64,000 nt of DNA from NCBI GenBank assembly GCA_046349355.1, contig JAXMCM010000014.1, positions 248,001 through 312,000 of the forward strand. Direction: 5' to 3'. The translations under genes and the position numbers were made by a program. The notes beneath the pieces are model-generated. The model did not search any database and was not told the origin of the DNA. It saw only the letters and a list, made by a program, of their open reading frames with translations. Positions 55,053 to 64,000 of this stretch are shown one piece after another; positions within the stretch are counted from its first letter, which is position 1; the number at the start of each line of letters is the position of its first letter. The stretch comes from CALKJU01 sp046349355. Lineage in GTDB: Bacteria > Pseudomonadota > Alphaproteobacteria > Geminicoccales > Geminicoccaceae.

Positions 55053-57521
55053 ATGAGGAAGCTCAAGCGCTGGGCGTCTAGGGCGGCGTCGAGATTCGTT
55101 ACCGACGTCGATCAGGCCGCCCGCCTCGCCACCTGGCCCGTGGTCGGCAAGCTGGCCGCCCGGGCCGCCATGGGTCGGTTCCGCGGCAGGGACCTGACCC
55201 TCGTCGCCGATGCCCTGGCGGCGCGCGATCCCGACGACACCACGGCCCTCGAGGTCAGCGCGCTGGCGGCGCACCAGCAGGGCTTCGACGTCTATGCCGA
55301 CCAGCTGTTCCAGAAGGCCGCCAGCCGCGGCCGCCTGTCCGACACGGGCCGCGTCGCCGGGATCGTCGCCGCGCGCCGTCTCGACCCGAAGCTGGCGCTC
55401 AAGCGCAGCGAGCAGGCCCTGGCCCTGTCGCCGCGGTCATCGGCCATTGCCGCCGAACATGCGATCAACCTGTGGCTCACCGGCGCGACGGCGGAGGCGG
55501 CGGCCTTCGCTCGCCAGGGTCGGCGCGGCCGCAAGGACATGGGCAACCTCGACTGCCTCGTCGACTACCTCGCCCATGATGCCGGTGCGCAGCCACCGTC
55601 GCGCCGACGCCTCGCCAGGACGCTCGAGGCACGCCGCGAACTCGCGGCCGGAGCCGATGACGTCCTGATCGGCATTCTCGATTACAAGTCGCCGGAGCTT
55701 GCCGGCGCGAGTACGGACATCGGCGACTACGTCCGATCCTATGCCGCACTCCGGCTGTTGCTGCGCCGGCAGCGCGCCGGCTTGTGTGCCGGCTCGTCAT
55801 CCCTGTCGCAATTCATCGCCGACCTGGGCAGCGGCACCGGCCAGCCCGAGGACGGCGCCCGGCTGGCGCGGCCGCTGCGACTCGTCGAGATCGACCGGGA
55901 TGCCGTCTCCACCGAGGCGGCGGCCCACGCCGACCGCATCGTCTGGCTGCCGGTCTTCGGCTGCCCGCGGCCCAGCCTCTTCGAGGCCCGCCGCGCGCCC
56001 ATCTACCCGGAGAACGTCCGGCCGATCTTCCTTTCCTTGCAGCTGACCACGCCGGCGATGCTGACCGAGGAACTCGCAGCCTACCTGAAGCGCTACGAGC
56101 CGATCGGTTGCCAGGACTGGTCGACCGTCTACTGGCTGCGCTCGGTCGGGGTCGAGGCCTTCCTCGCCGGCTGCGTCACGCTGACCGTCGAGCCACTCGA
56201 CGACGTGGAAGAGGATCCGCGCACGCTGGCCCTGGAACCGCCAGCGCAGTTCTCGCCGCCGCCCAGCGAAGTCGTGCTGACGCTCAAGATGGTGGCGCCA
56301 CGCCTGGCAACCGACAGTCTCGCCGCCGGTCTGGCCATCGCCCGCAAGCATATCGCGCGGGTGCAGGCGGCGCGGCGTGTCGTCACCTCACGGCTCGACT
56401 GCTACCTGCTCAGCCGGGCCCTCGGACGAGAGGTCGAGTTCACGCCGAAGCAAGCGACGGACCGGAGCCTCGATGGCGCATTCCCGCTTGGCGACCACGA
56501 GCGGACGAGGCTTGCCAGCCGGATGGTGGCGAGGCTCGACGCGGTGCTCGATGCCGTCGCCGACGGTGTCGACGAAGCCGGCGTCTATGCCAGGTGGCGT
56601 GCAGCCTGCGCTCCGGCTGTCGCCGAAGCGAAGGCGCACTTCGAAGCCGATCCGCCCCTCGTCGGCAGCGGCGCAGAGACCACCGCCGAGTCGACGAGCC
56701 TCGCACGGAACCGGATCGATGTCGCCCTGTCGTTCGACGCGAACTACCTCCGTTTCGCCGCGACGATGGTCAACTCGCTGCTCGCCAACACCTCCGATCG
56801 GGTGTGCTTCCATGTCCTGACCCGGGGCATCGAGCCACCCGCGATCGATGCCCTGCGCGAGCGCTTCCCCGACCACGACTTCCATCACCTGCAGACCGAC
56901 GGGCAGCTCGAGGGGCTGCGCATTCCCATCCTGTCGCATCACTCGATCGCGACGATGGACCGCCTGTTCCTGCCGTCGCTGCTCCCGGACGTCGACCGTC
57001 TGGTCTACGCCGACGTCGACACGATCGTGCTCGGCAACATCGCGGAGCTCGCAGCGCACAGTCCAGGGCATCGAGGTGTCGCCGGCCGCCCGAGCGTCCG
57101 CATCTCGCACACGCGACAGGTCAATACGCTGGAGGCCATCGCGCGCAAGCAGACCCCGGCCGAGGCCTTCGCGGTTCGCCGACTGGGTGCGCGCGAGCTC
57201 GACATGCTGGCCCCGCGCTTCAACGGCGGGGTCATCGTCATGGATCTCGAGCGGCTGCGGCAGCTCGACTTCACCGGCGTCGTCATGCGCCTCGTCGAGC
57301 GCTTCGGCGTCAACGACGAGGAGGCGATGAACCTGTTCACCAAGGGGGACTACAACCCGGTTCCCCGCTGGTGGAACTCGTTTCCGTACCAGGAGGACCT
57401 CGCCGAGGCGAAGCTGATCCATTGGGTCGGCAGGACCAAGCCCTGGAACGAGCGGAACACGCCGGCGCGGGACAAATGGTGGCGCTACGCCCTCGACTGG
57501 CCGTTGTCCAAACCGGCCTGA
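55053..57521 (+). CDS. Pyruvyl transferase-like/GT8 fusion protein, copy 1
   Basis: This 822-residue protein has three parts. Residues 1-205 are helical and TPR-like (AINLWLTGATAEAAAFARQG). About 208-470 resemble polysaccharide pyruvyl transferases (IGILDYKSPELAGASTDIGD, CQDWSTVYWLRSVGVEAFLA). About 548-822 are a GT8 glycosyltransferase: VALSFDANYLRFAATMVNSL, DVD at 654-656, FNGGVIVMDL and the metal His790 in HWVGRTKPW. The pyruvyl transferase motif that reads RLHCYLP in copies 2 and 3 reads RLDCYLL here, with Asp449 instead of His. A ribosome site GGAG lies five bases before the ATG. No membrane segment is seen. Confidence 0.85.
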   Translation: MRKLKRWASRAASRFVTDVDQAARLATWPVVGKLAARAAMGRFRGRDLTLVADALAARDPDDTTALEVSALAAHQQGFDVYADQLFQKAASRGRLSDTGRVAGIVAARRLDPKLALKRSEQALALSPRSSAIAAEHAINLWLTGATAEAAAFARQGRRGRKDMGNLDCLVDYLAHDAGAQPPSRRRLARTLEARRELAAGADDVLIGILDYKSPELAGASTDIGDYVRSYAALRLLLRRQRAGLCAGSSSLSQFIADLGSGTGQPEDGARLARPLRLVEIDRDAVSTEAAAHADRIVWLPVFGCPRPSLFEARRAPIYPENVRPIFLSLQLTTPAMLTEELAAYLKRYEPIGCQDWSTVYWLRSVGVEAFLAGCVTLTVEPLDDVEEDPRTLALEPPAQFSPPPSEVVLTLKMVAPRLATDSLAAGLAIARKHIARVQAARRVVTSRLDCYLLSRALGREVEFTPKQATDRSLDGAFPLGDHERTRLASRMVARLDAVLDAVADGVDEAGVYARWRAACAPAVAEAKAHFEADPPLVGSGAETTAESTSLARNRIDVALSFDANYLRFAATMVNSLLANTSDRVCFHVLTRGIEPPAIDALRERFPDHDFHHLQTDGQLEGLRIPILSHHSIATMDRLFLPSLLPDVDRLVYADVDTIVLGNIAELAAHSPGHRGVAGRPSVRISHTRQVNTLEAIARKQTPAEAFAVRRLGARELDMLAPRFNGGVIVMDLERLRQLDFTGVVMRLVERFGVNDEEAMNLFTKGDYNPVPRWWNSFPYQEDLAEAKLIHWVGRTKPWNERNTPARDKWWRYALDWPLSKPA

Positions 57522-57569
57522 GGGCCTTATTGCTTCTCCTTCGCCCCATGGCCGCGCGGTCATGCCCAT

Positions 57570-57599
57570 GCTCCCGACGCGTTTGCCGGTGTCGGGAGC
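57570..57599 (+). terminator. Hairpin between copies 1 and 2
   Basis: GCTCCCGAC (57570-57578) and GTCGGGAGC (57591-57599) form a 9-bp stem with a 12-base loop, in the 99-base gap before copy 2. No T tract follows. It may weaken read-through or protect RNA. Confidence 0.45.
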
Positions 57600-57620
57600 C
57601 GAGCAACAACAGAGACTAGC

Positions 57621-60125
57621 ATGCGAGCCCTGCAAGAGCTTCGAACCCGCCTGTCGACCTGGCTCCTGGCGAGCCCCGAGCGGGTCGCGCGGGCGAGCCT
57701 GCTTCCGGGTGTCGGTGAAAGCATCCTCGATCACGCCCGTCGCAGCAGCAAGCGCTCGGCGCTGCTGACGCTGGCCGATGCCCGGGCGGCCTTGAGCCCG
57801 ACGTCGCGGCAGACGCTGGAGCTCTATGGCCATTCGGCGCATCTCGCCGGCCTCTTCCCGTTCGCCATCGCGCTGTTCGATCGCGCCGGCGGCAGCGCCG
57901 CGCTGTCGGGTCCGGCGCTCCTGGCCTACATCGAATCGCTCAGGGTGGAGGATCTGCAGCGCGCCATCATGGCGGGCGAGGCGGCGATCGCACGGTTCCC
58001 GCAGGAGCCCCATCTGCTGTTCGCCCATGCCGTGAACCTGTGGCTGGCGGGACGGCGGAGCGAGGCGCTGGAGGTGGCGCGAAAGGCCGCGGGCCTGGCA
58101 CCGGACGCGATCAAGATCCGGCACTTCGTGAATTACGTCGCCCATGAGGAGCGGAAGAAGCCGCTCGCCGACGACGACACGCTGGTCGGCGCCCTGCGCT
58201 CGCGCCACGCCGTCCGGCCGCGCGCCGCCGACACGGTGATCGGCATTCTCGACTACAAGTCGCCCGACTACGAGGCGACCAGCGGCAACATCGGCGACCA
58301 CATCCAGAGCCTCGCCATGCTCCGGCACGTCGCGCGGTACTTCGACGACGGCTGGCAGGTCACCTCGCCGCGGCTGGCGGCGATCCTCTCCGACCTGCGC
58401 TCGACCTGGCGCGACGGCGGCCGTAGATCGGCGGCGTCGGGCAACGTCACGCTCGTTCAGGTCGATCGCGACTACGCCGATGCGGAAGTGCGCGCCCTGG
58501 GCGACAGGCCGGTGTGGATGCCAGTCTTCGGCTGGTTCATGCATCCCCCCTTCGGTTGCCGACCGCCCTTTCCCTATCCCGCCAACGTCCGCCCGTTCTT
58601 CATTTCCTTCCACCTCAACAAGCCCGACCACCTGTCGCCCGAGCTGGTCGCCTATCTGCGTCGCTTCGAGCCGGTCGGCTGTCGCGACTGGTCGACCGTC
58701 TACTGGCTGCGCAACGCCGGCGTTGACGCCTTCTTCTCGGGCTGCGTGACGCTCACCCTGGCGCTGCCCGAACAGGACATCGCCCGGCACGGAACCCTCG
58801 CCGTGGATGCGTCGCGCGGCTGGTTGGCGAAACACGGCGCGACCGCCCGGACGCTGACGCACCAGACGCTCGACGCCAAGTCTGGGGAGTTCGCCAGCTA
58901 CCTCGACAAGGCCGTCGAGCGGCTACGCGAGTTCCAGTCAGCGGAGAACGTCGTCACCACCCGGCTGCACTGCTACCTCCCGTGCCTCGCACTGGGTGTT
59001 CCGGTGAGCTTCCGTCCGAACAATCCGGCGGACCGGCGCTTCGACGGCCTGCGCGATCTGGATCCCGAGGCCCACGCCCGACTGCGCCAGGGCATCGAGA
59101 CCAAGCTGCGCGACGTCCTCGGTGCCGTGCTCGAGGGCCAGGGCGAAGCCGCGGTCTACGCCCTGTGGCGACGCCTTTGCGCCGACGATGTCGCGACCGC
59201 TAAGGCGAGACTGGAGGCCGGCAAGAGCGCGGACCAGCCCCTCGCTGCGCCTGCCGTCGTCTCACGGTCAGGGTCGGGCGTCGACATCGCGATGTCGTTC
59301 GACCGCAAGATCCTGCCGCAGGTTCCCACGGTCATCAACTCTATCGCCGCCAATACCAAGTCACGCGTCAGGTTCCACCTGCAGACACGCAGCATTCCCG
59401 AGAGCTATGCCACCCGGCTTGCCAAGAAGTTCCCGCAGCACGAGTTCCGGATGCTGCCGATGGACGGGTATCTCAAGAACGTCAAGCTGGACCTGATCGC
59501 GCATACCACCGTCGCCACGATGGACCGGTTGTTCCTGCCCGATCTGCTGCCCGACATCGACCGCCTTCTCTATCTCGACATCGACATCATCGTGCGCGGC
59601 GATGTCCGCGAGCTCTACGAGCACGACGTGGGGACGTCGGGGATTGCCGCCCGTGCCAGCGATCACCCGACCTGGCGCCGCCAGGCCAACGTGCTGGAGA
59701 TCGTGGCGGCGAGGAAGCCGCCCGAGCTGGCCGCCGAAGCGCGCCGTCTCGGAGCCCGCGACGTCGACCTGATGGCCAATGCCTTCAATGCGGGCGTCCT
59801 GGTGCTCTCCCTCGATCGGCTGAGGGCGCTGAACTGCACCGAGATCACCGTCGGACTCGCCAAGCAGTTCGGCATGAACGACCAGTATGCGCTCAACATG
59901 TACTCGCGGGGTGCCTTCGCCGAGCTTCCCTGGTACTGGAATGCGCTGCCCTATCACGAGCTTGTCGAGGACGCGAAGCTCATCCACTGGGCAGGCCCGG
60001 CAAAGCCTTGGGCCGACCGCGAGGTGCGCGCGAAGGCGGAGTGGCAGCGCTACAGCCTCAATCTCGGTCCCAAGGGCACGCCGTCCCAGCCGGGCAAGGC
60101 GACCGCGCCGGCTAAGAGCGCCTGA
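57621..60125 (+). CDS. Pyruvyl transferase-like/GT8 fusion protein, copy 2
   Basis: This 834-residue paralogue has the same plan. The helical N-terminus runs to about 205 (AVNLWLAGRRSEALEVARKA). The pyruvyl transferase domain starts IGILDYKSPDYEATSGNIGD at 206 and includes FGWFMHPPFGCRPPFPYPAN, CRDWSTVYWLRNAGVDAFFS, and the conserved RLHCYLPCLALGVPVSF with His450. The GT8 domain starts about 554 (IAMSFDRKILPQVPTVINSI) with DID at 653-655, FNAGVLVLSL and His789 in HWAGPAKPW. Such a GT8 would use a nucleotide sugar and retain anomeric configuration. It is soluble by prediction. Confidence 0.87.
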   Translation: MRALQELRTRLSTWLLASPERVARASLLPGVGESILDHARRSSKRSALLTLADARAALSPTSRQTLELYGHSAHLAGLFPFAIALFDRAGGSAALSGPALLAYIESLRVEDLQRAIMAGEAAIARFPQEPHLLFAHAVNLWLAGRRSEALEVARKAAGLAPDAIKIRHFVNYVAHEERKKPLADDDTLVGALRSRHAVRPRAADTVIGILDYKSPDYEATSGNIGDHIQSLAMLRHVARYFDDGWQVTSPRLAAILSDLRSTWRDGGRRSAASGNVTLVQVDRDYADAEVRALGDRPVWMPVFGWFMHPPFGCRPPFPYPANVRPFFISFHLNKPDHLSPELVAYLRRFEPVGCRDWSTVYWLRNAGVDAFFSGCVTLTLALPEQDIARHGTLAVDASRGWLAKHGATARTLTHQTLDAKSGEFASYLDKAVERLREFQSAENVVTTRLHCYLPCLALGVPVSFRPNNPADRRFDGLRDLDPEAHARLRQGIETKLRDVLGAVLEGQGEAAVYALWRRLCADDVATAKARLEAGKSADQPLAAPAVVSRSGSGVDIAMSFDRKILPQVPTVINSIAANTKSRVRFHLQTRSIPESYATRLAKKFPQHEFRMLPMDGYLKNVKLDLIAHTTVATMDRLFLPDLLPDIDRLLYLDIDIIVRGDVRELYEHDVGTSGIAARASDHPTWRRQANVLEIVAARKPPELAAEARRLGARDVDLMANAFNAGVLVLSLDRLRALNCTEITVGLAKQFGMNDQYALNMYSRGAFAELPWYWNALPYHELVEDAKLIHWAGPAKPWADREVRAKAEWQRYSLNLGPKGTPSQPGKATAPAKSA

Positions 60126-60297
60126 CGCGCAGCGGCCCCGGGCCGGCGGTCGGACCACCGGCGATCGCCCTTGCGCTGTGGCCGGAGCTACCGCATAGGC
60201 GCAACGCGATTTGCGAAAGCGCGGTCGGCGGCCTTCCCCGACCGGCCGAAGGCCCGACGGGTCCGTGTGCCCGGCCCCTCCGATGGCGTGAGAACCG

Positions 60298-62778
60298 ATG
60301 AGCAGGGTTGACGATCTGCTGGCGAAGCTGTTTCGCAGGTTGCTGGCCGAGCCGGAGCGCGCCGCGGCCGTCGCCGTGATGCCCGTTATCGGAGGCCGCC
60401 TCGCCGAGTTTGCGCGGCAGACCTGCAAGCGGCAGACCTTGCTGGCGATGGCCGACTCGCTGGAGGCGCGGCGGCCCAACGGAGCCCTTGCCCTCGAGCT
60501 CCACGCAGCCTCGGCCTCGATGATCGGTCTGAACGAGTTCGCCGACACGCTCTACGCCGAAGCGGCCCGCCGCCGGGCCCTGGCACTATCGCCGGCCCTG
60601 GACCAGATCCGGGTGGCCCGCTCCGTCGACCCGGCCCGCGCCCGTTCGCTCAGCACCGCAGCCGCGAGCAAGTTCCCGCGAGCCGCCAGGGCCATCTTCG
60701 CGCAGGCGACGGATCTCTGGCTGGCCGGCGATACGGAGGCGGCGCTGGCCGCCTGCGAGAAAGCTCTCGGGCTGGACCCGTCGCTGGCCGATGCCCAGCA
60801 TACGCGGGCGTACCTGGCCTATCAGCTCGGTCGCGCCGACGCGAAACCGCAAGGCCTGGCCGCAGCTCTCGCCGCGCGGCTGCGCTTCAGGCCCGGCGAG
60901 GGCGACACCCTCATCGGCATCTTCGACTACAAGAGCCCGGACCTCGCCGCGACGAGCAGCAACCTCGGCGACCACATCCAGAGCCTCGCCATGCTCCGGC
61001 ATATCGCACGCTATGCGACGCCGGACTGGCGGTTCACGGGCAAGGAAGTGGCCAGCATCGTCGCCGACCTGCGCACGACGTGGGGTGACGGCGTTGCGGA
61101 CGCGGCCCAGCCCGCGCCGGTGTCGTTGCTGGAGGTCGACCGCGACTGCGTCCAGGCCGAGGCCGACAAGCATCCCGGCCGGATCATCTGGCTGCCGACC
61201 TTCGGCTGGTTCATGCACCCGCCGTTCGGCGCCCGCCTGCCGTTGCCGTTCCCGGACAATGTCCGACCCTTCTTCATCTCGCTGCACCTCAACCGCTCGC
61301 ACCACCTGACGCCCGAGGTCATCGCCTACCTGAAGCGCTACGAGCCGATCGGCTGCCGCGACTGGGCGACCTGCTACTGGCTGCGCAATGTCGGGGTCGA
61401 GGCCTTCTTCTCCGGATGCGTGACGGTCACGCTGTCACTGCCGGGCGAGCGCAAGGTTACGGCAGGCCCCCTCGTGGTCGATCCGACCAAGCGCTGGCTG
61501 GCGGCCAACCCGGGCCCGCACAAGACGCTCACCCAGGTCGGCGGCGGGGTCCGTCACGGCCGCTTCGGCCGGCTGCTGGAGCGGGCCGTCGAGCGCCTGC
61601 GGCAGTTCGAGGGGGCCGAACGGATCGCGACCTCCCGGCTGCACTGCTATCTGCCCAGCCTCGCACTCGGCGTGCCGGTCGAGTTCGAGCCGCATCGTCT
61701 CGGCGACCGGCGGTTCGACGGCCTTTACGGCCTCGACGCGAATGCCAAGGACCGGATCCGCAACGGCATCATCGACAAGCTCGCCGTCACCCTGGGCGCG
61801 ATCACGGCGGGCAAGAGCGAGGCGGACGTCTACGCCATCTGGCGTGCCGCCTGCGCCGAGGATGTGGCCGCCGCCAGGGCCAAGCTCGAGGCCGGCAGGG
61901 TTGCCCGCGCGCCGGTCGTCGCCAGCCCGGCGATCGTCAAGCCCGACCTCATCGACGTGGCGATCTCGTTCGACAGGAAGATCTTCGCCCAGGTCCCGAC
62001 GGTCCTGAACTCGATCGACAAGACCGCGCGCAAGCGTGTCCGCTTTCATGCCCAGACGCGCGGACTCAAGCCCGCGGATGTCGAACCCCTGGCACGCTAC
62101 TTCGCCCGCCACGAGTTCAACTTCATCCCGATGGATGGGCGGCTGGAGAAGCAGAAGGTCCACCTGATCAGCCACACGACGCTGGCGACGATGGACCGCC
62201 TGTTCCTTCCCGAACTGCTGCCGGACGTCGACCGGCTCGCCTATGTCGACATCGACACCGTCGTGCTGTCGGATATCGACGAACTCTACGGGCAACCGGT
62301 GGGCGAGACCGGTATCGCCGCCCGGCCGAGCATCAGCGAGGAGTTCAGCAGCCAGATCATGGTCGTCGAGCGCGTGGCCCGGCCCCTCGGCCTCATCGAG
62401 GCGGCCGAGGCGCGCCGGATCGGGGCGCGCGATGTCGACCTGCTGGCGCCTGCGTTCAATGCCGGCGTCCTCGTCCTCTCGCTCGAGCGCCTCCGGGCAC
62501 TCGACTGCACGGCGCGCACGATCGAGCTGGTCGAGCGCTTCCAGATGAACGACCAGTACGCCCTCAACATCTTCAGCGGCGGCCGCTTCGCCCACCTGCC
62601 GCGAGCCTGGAACGCGTTCCCCTACCAGGAGGATGTGGGCGGGGCGAAGCTGCTGCATTGGGCCGGCCTGCCGAAGCCGTGGACGGACCGGCCGGTACGC
62701 GCCCAGCGCTTCTGGCGGCAGCACGCCCTCAGTCTCGACGCGGTCAGGGCCGCGCCGGCCCGCCGCCTCGCCGCCTGA
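60298..62778 (+). CDS. Pyruvyl transferase-like/GT8 fusion protein, copy 3
   Basis: This 826-residue paralogue is closest to copy 2. TPR-like helices (ATDLWLAGDTEAALAACEKA) fill the first 200 residues. The pyruvyl transferase part has IGIFDYKSPDLAATSSNLGD, FGWFMHPPFGARLPLPFPDN, CRDWATCYWLRNVGVEAFFS and RLHCYLPSLALGVPVEF with His449. The GT8 part has VAISFDRKIFAQVPTVLNSI, DID at 651-653, FNAGVLVLSL and His787 in HWAGLPKPW. The 172 bases before it hold no gene. A GT2 gene follows after 10 bases, so they are likely cotranscribed. Confidence 0.87.
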   Translation: MSRVDDLLAKLFRRLLAEPERAAAVAVMPVIGGRLAEFARQTCKRQTLLAMADSLEARRPNGALALELHAASASMIGLNEFADTLYAEAARRRALALSPALDQIRVARSVDPARARSLSTAAASKFPRAARAIFAQATDLWLAGDTEAALAACEKALGLDPSLADAQHTRAYLAYQLGRADAKPQGLAAALAARLRFRPGEGDTLIGIFDYKSPDLAATSSNLGDHIQSLAMLRHIARYATPDWRFTGKEVASIVADLRTTWGDGVADAAQPAPVSLLEVDRDCVQAEADKHPGRIIWLPTFGWFMHPPFGARLPLPFPDNVRPFFISLHLNRSHHLTPEVIAYLKRYEPIGCRDWATCYWLRNVGVEAFFSGCVTVTLSLPGERKVTAGPLVVDPTKRWLAANPGPHKTLTQVGGGVRHGRFGRLLERAVERLRQFEGAERIATSRLHCYLPSLALGVPVEFEPHRLGDRRFDGLYGLDANAKDRIRNGIIDKLAVTLGAITAGKSEADVYAIWRAACAEDVAAARAKLEAGRVARAPVVASPAIVKPDLIDVAISFDRKIFAQVPTVLNSIDKTARKRVRFHAQTRGLKPADVEPLARYFARHEFNFIPMDGRLEKQKVHLISHTTLATMDRLFLPELLPDVDRLAYVDIDTVVLSDIDELYGQPVGETGIAARPSISEEFSSQIMVVERVARPLGLIEAAEARRIGARDVDLLAPAFNAGVLVLSLERLRALDCTARTIELVERFQMNDQYALNIFSGGRFAHLPRAWNAFPYQEDVGGAKLLHWAGLPKPWTDRPVRAQRFWRQHALSLDAVRAAPARRLAA

Positions 62779-62788
62779 CCGCCCGGCC

Positions 62789-63709
62789 GTGGACCGGACG
62801 GTCGCCGTCTGCGTCTGCACCTGCCGACGACCGCAGCAGCTCGATCGCCTGCTGCGCCGGCTGGCCGAAGCCGACCTCGCCGCTGCACGGATCCTCGTCG
62901 TCGTGGACAACGCCCCCGGCGGCGATGCCGGAGCCGTCTGCGAGCGGCTGCGGGGCCAGCTTCGGCTGCCCCTGCGTTTCGCCGAGGAACCGGTGCAGGG
63001 AATCGCCACGGCCCGCAACCGCGCCCTCGAGGTCGCCTTGCGCGACGGGGTCGACCGCGTCGCCTTCCTCGATGACGACGACCTGCCGGAGCCGGACTGG
63101 CTGCGCCAACTGGTCAGCGTCGCCGATGCTACGGGCGCCGACCTGGTCTTCGGCAGCGCCAGGGCCCCGGCCGACGTCGTGGTGCCGAGGCACCTCCGCC
63201 GCGTCGATCCGCTGGCCTCCGCGCCGCTCGAGCGGCTGAACCGCTATGCGCTGCCAGGCTCGGCGGGGACGCACAACGTGCTGCTGTCGCGCCGCCTCGT
63301 CGAGGCCCTGCGTGCCCAGGGCCCGGTGTTCCGGGCGGATCTCGGCCGGACAGGCGGCAGCGACACCGAGCTGTTCGTCCGCGCCACCCGCCAGGGCCTC
63401 AGCTGGGCGGCGGCGCCCGGCTCGGTCATCGTCACCGGCCACGATCCCGCCCGCATGACCGTCACAGGCGTGATCCGCCGCGCCTATCGCCACGGCGTCA
63501 CGCAGGTGCTGGTGGACCGGATTCATCGTCCGGACGCCGCGACGACGAGCCAGCTGCCGTCGGCGGCATGGCAGCTTGTCCGCAGCGTCGCGACGCTGCC
63601 GATGTCGCTGCTGCCACCCGACCGCCTCGTCGCCCAGCTGTGCAAGGTGGCGAGGGCCGCCGGAAAGCTGCAGGCGCTGCGCGGACGCCGCTTCAGCTAC
63701 TACAGCTAA
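62789..63709 (+). CDS. Glycosyltransferase family 2 protein
   Basis: This 306-residue protein begins with the GT2 nucleotide-sugar fold (VAVCVCTCRRPQQLDRLL, ILVVVDNAPGGDA, GIATARNRALEVAL) and has the metal site FLDDDDLPEPDWL near residue 95. GGSDTELFVRATRQGLSW provides the catalytic Asp region. It has no clear membrane helix. The GTG at 62789 starts ten bases after copy 3. It should add a sugar to the same glycan as the fusion proteins. Confidence 0.9.
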   Translation: MDRTVAVCVCTCRRPQQLDRLLRRLAEADLAAARILVVVDNAPGGDAGAVCERLRGQLRLPLRFAEEPVQGIATARNRALEVALRDGVDRVAFLDDDDLPEPDWLRQLVSVADATGADLVFGSARAPADVVVPRHLRRVDPLASAPLERLNRYALPGSAGTHNVLLSRRLVEALRAQGPVFRADLGRTGGSDTELFVRATRQGLSWAAAPGSVIVTGHDPARMTVTGVIRRAYRHGVTQVLVDRIHRPDAATTSQLPSAAWQLVRSVATLPMSLLPPDRLVAQLCKVARAAGKLQALRGRRFSYYS

Positions 63710-63829
63710 GTCGCTGGTCGCCCGCGACGCGACAAGCCTGTTGCGGATTTCTTGACCCATGTGCCGAAACGCACTGTCAGAGCGACGAGGCTCGCGCATC
63801 CTGCAGATGCTGAGGGCTGAGCATTGGAC

Positions 63830-63877
63830 GGACCTGTGAGCGATCCTCTCCGGAGGCAGTCTCACAGGTCCTTTTTT
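63830..63877 (+). terminator. Strong rho-independent terminator
   Basis: GGACCTGTGAG (63830-63840) pairs perfectly with CTCACAGGTCC (63861-63871), and TTTTTT follows. The 20-base loop holds a smaller CCTC/GAGG hairpin. It ends the glycosyltransferase transcript 120 bases after the last stop, or a small RNA starting in that gap. Confidence 0.85.
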
Positions 63878-63984
63878 CGTTGGTCGCGTCCCTCCCGCAC
63901 GCCCTTCATCGCCGTTGCCGCTGCCGGTCGCCGCTGGCATGTTCCGCTCCGCCCGAAAGCCGGGGTTCCAGGGAGGTCGGATCG

Positions 63985-64000
63985 ATGCAGCTTGCCGCCG
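63985..64000 (+). CDS. Start of a gene that continues past the window
   Basis: An ATG at 63985 follows GGGAGG (63971-63976) with eight bases spacing, and reads MQLAA to the window edge. Only five codons are visible, so the product is unknown. Confidence 0.4.

Overview
This is a very GC-rich chromosomal segment with dense gene packing, many ATGA-type start/stop overlaps, and frequent GTG or TTG starts. Gene content and order point to an alphaproteobacterium of the Rhodospirillales or Geminicoccales type. The run dgt-argS-SPOR-nagZ-M50-scpA-scpB-(ABC ATPase)-tatA-tatB-tatC-serS-surE-nlpD ... yajC-secD-secF-Mth938-phytoene synthase-like, with erpA divergent from dgt, is characteristic of that class. 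MinCDE at the left end shows a Min-type division-site system. No rRNA, insertion sequence, phage module or CRISPR array was seen; one tRNA (Ser, GGA) is present.

Layout. 1-8 kb: minCDE, a secreted HtrA-fold protein without its catalytic triad, creA, an unknown gene, a phytoene synthase-like protein, an Fe-type superoxide dismutase and a chromosomal TraT-like lipoprotein. 8-26 kb: the envelope and housekeeping cluster (Sec and Tat export, chromosome condensation, cell-wall recycling, aminoacyl-tRNA synthetases). 26-33 kb: erpA, a GST, YqjD/YqjE-like membrane proteins, a three-gene operon of two amidohydrolase paralogues plus a Rieske protein, terC and a decayed uspA. 33.5-37 kb: tRNA-Ser, galM and a set of small lipoproteins in two duplicated families. 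37-53 kb: lepA, an LLM flavin monooxygenase, a 2-keto-4-pentenoate hydratase, a membrane alpha/beta hydrolase, rpmI-rplT-pheS-pheT, prmA, a double rhodanese, a fatty-acid hydroxylase and a uvrD-type helicase.

53-64 kb holds the most unusual locus. Three tandem paralogous proteins of 822-834 residues each join a helical N-terminus, a polysaccharide pyruvyl transferase-like domain and a GT8 glycosyltransferase domain. A GT2 glycosyltransferase follows them, ending near a strong terminator. Divergent from the array is a membrane protein shaped like an ABC exporter whose nucleotide-binding domain has lost its ATPase motifs. Together they look like a surface-glycan assembly and export locus that I cannot match to a named system.

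Caution on sequence quality: about twenty single-base frameshifts, several in short G/C homopolymer runs, interrupt genes, including ones that should be essential (pheT, serS, scpA). I treat most of these as sequence errors and give the full intended spans.
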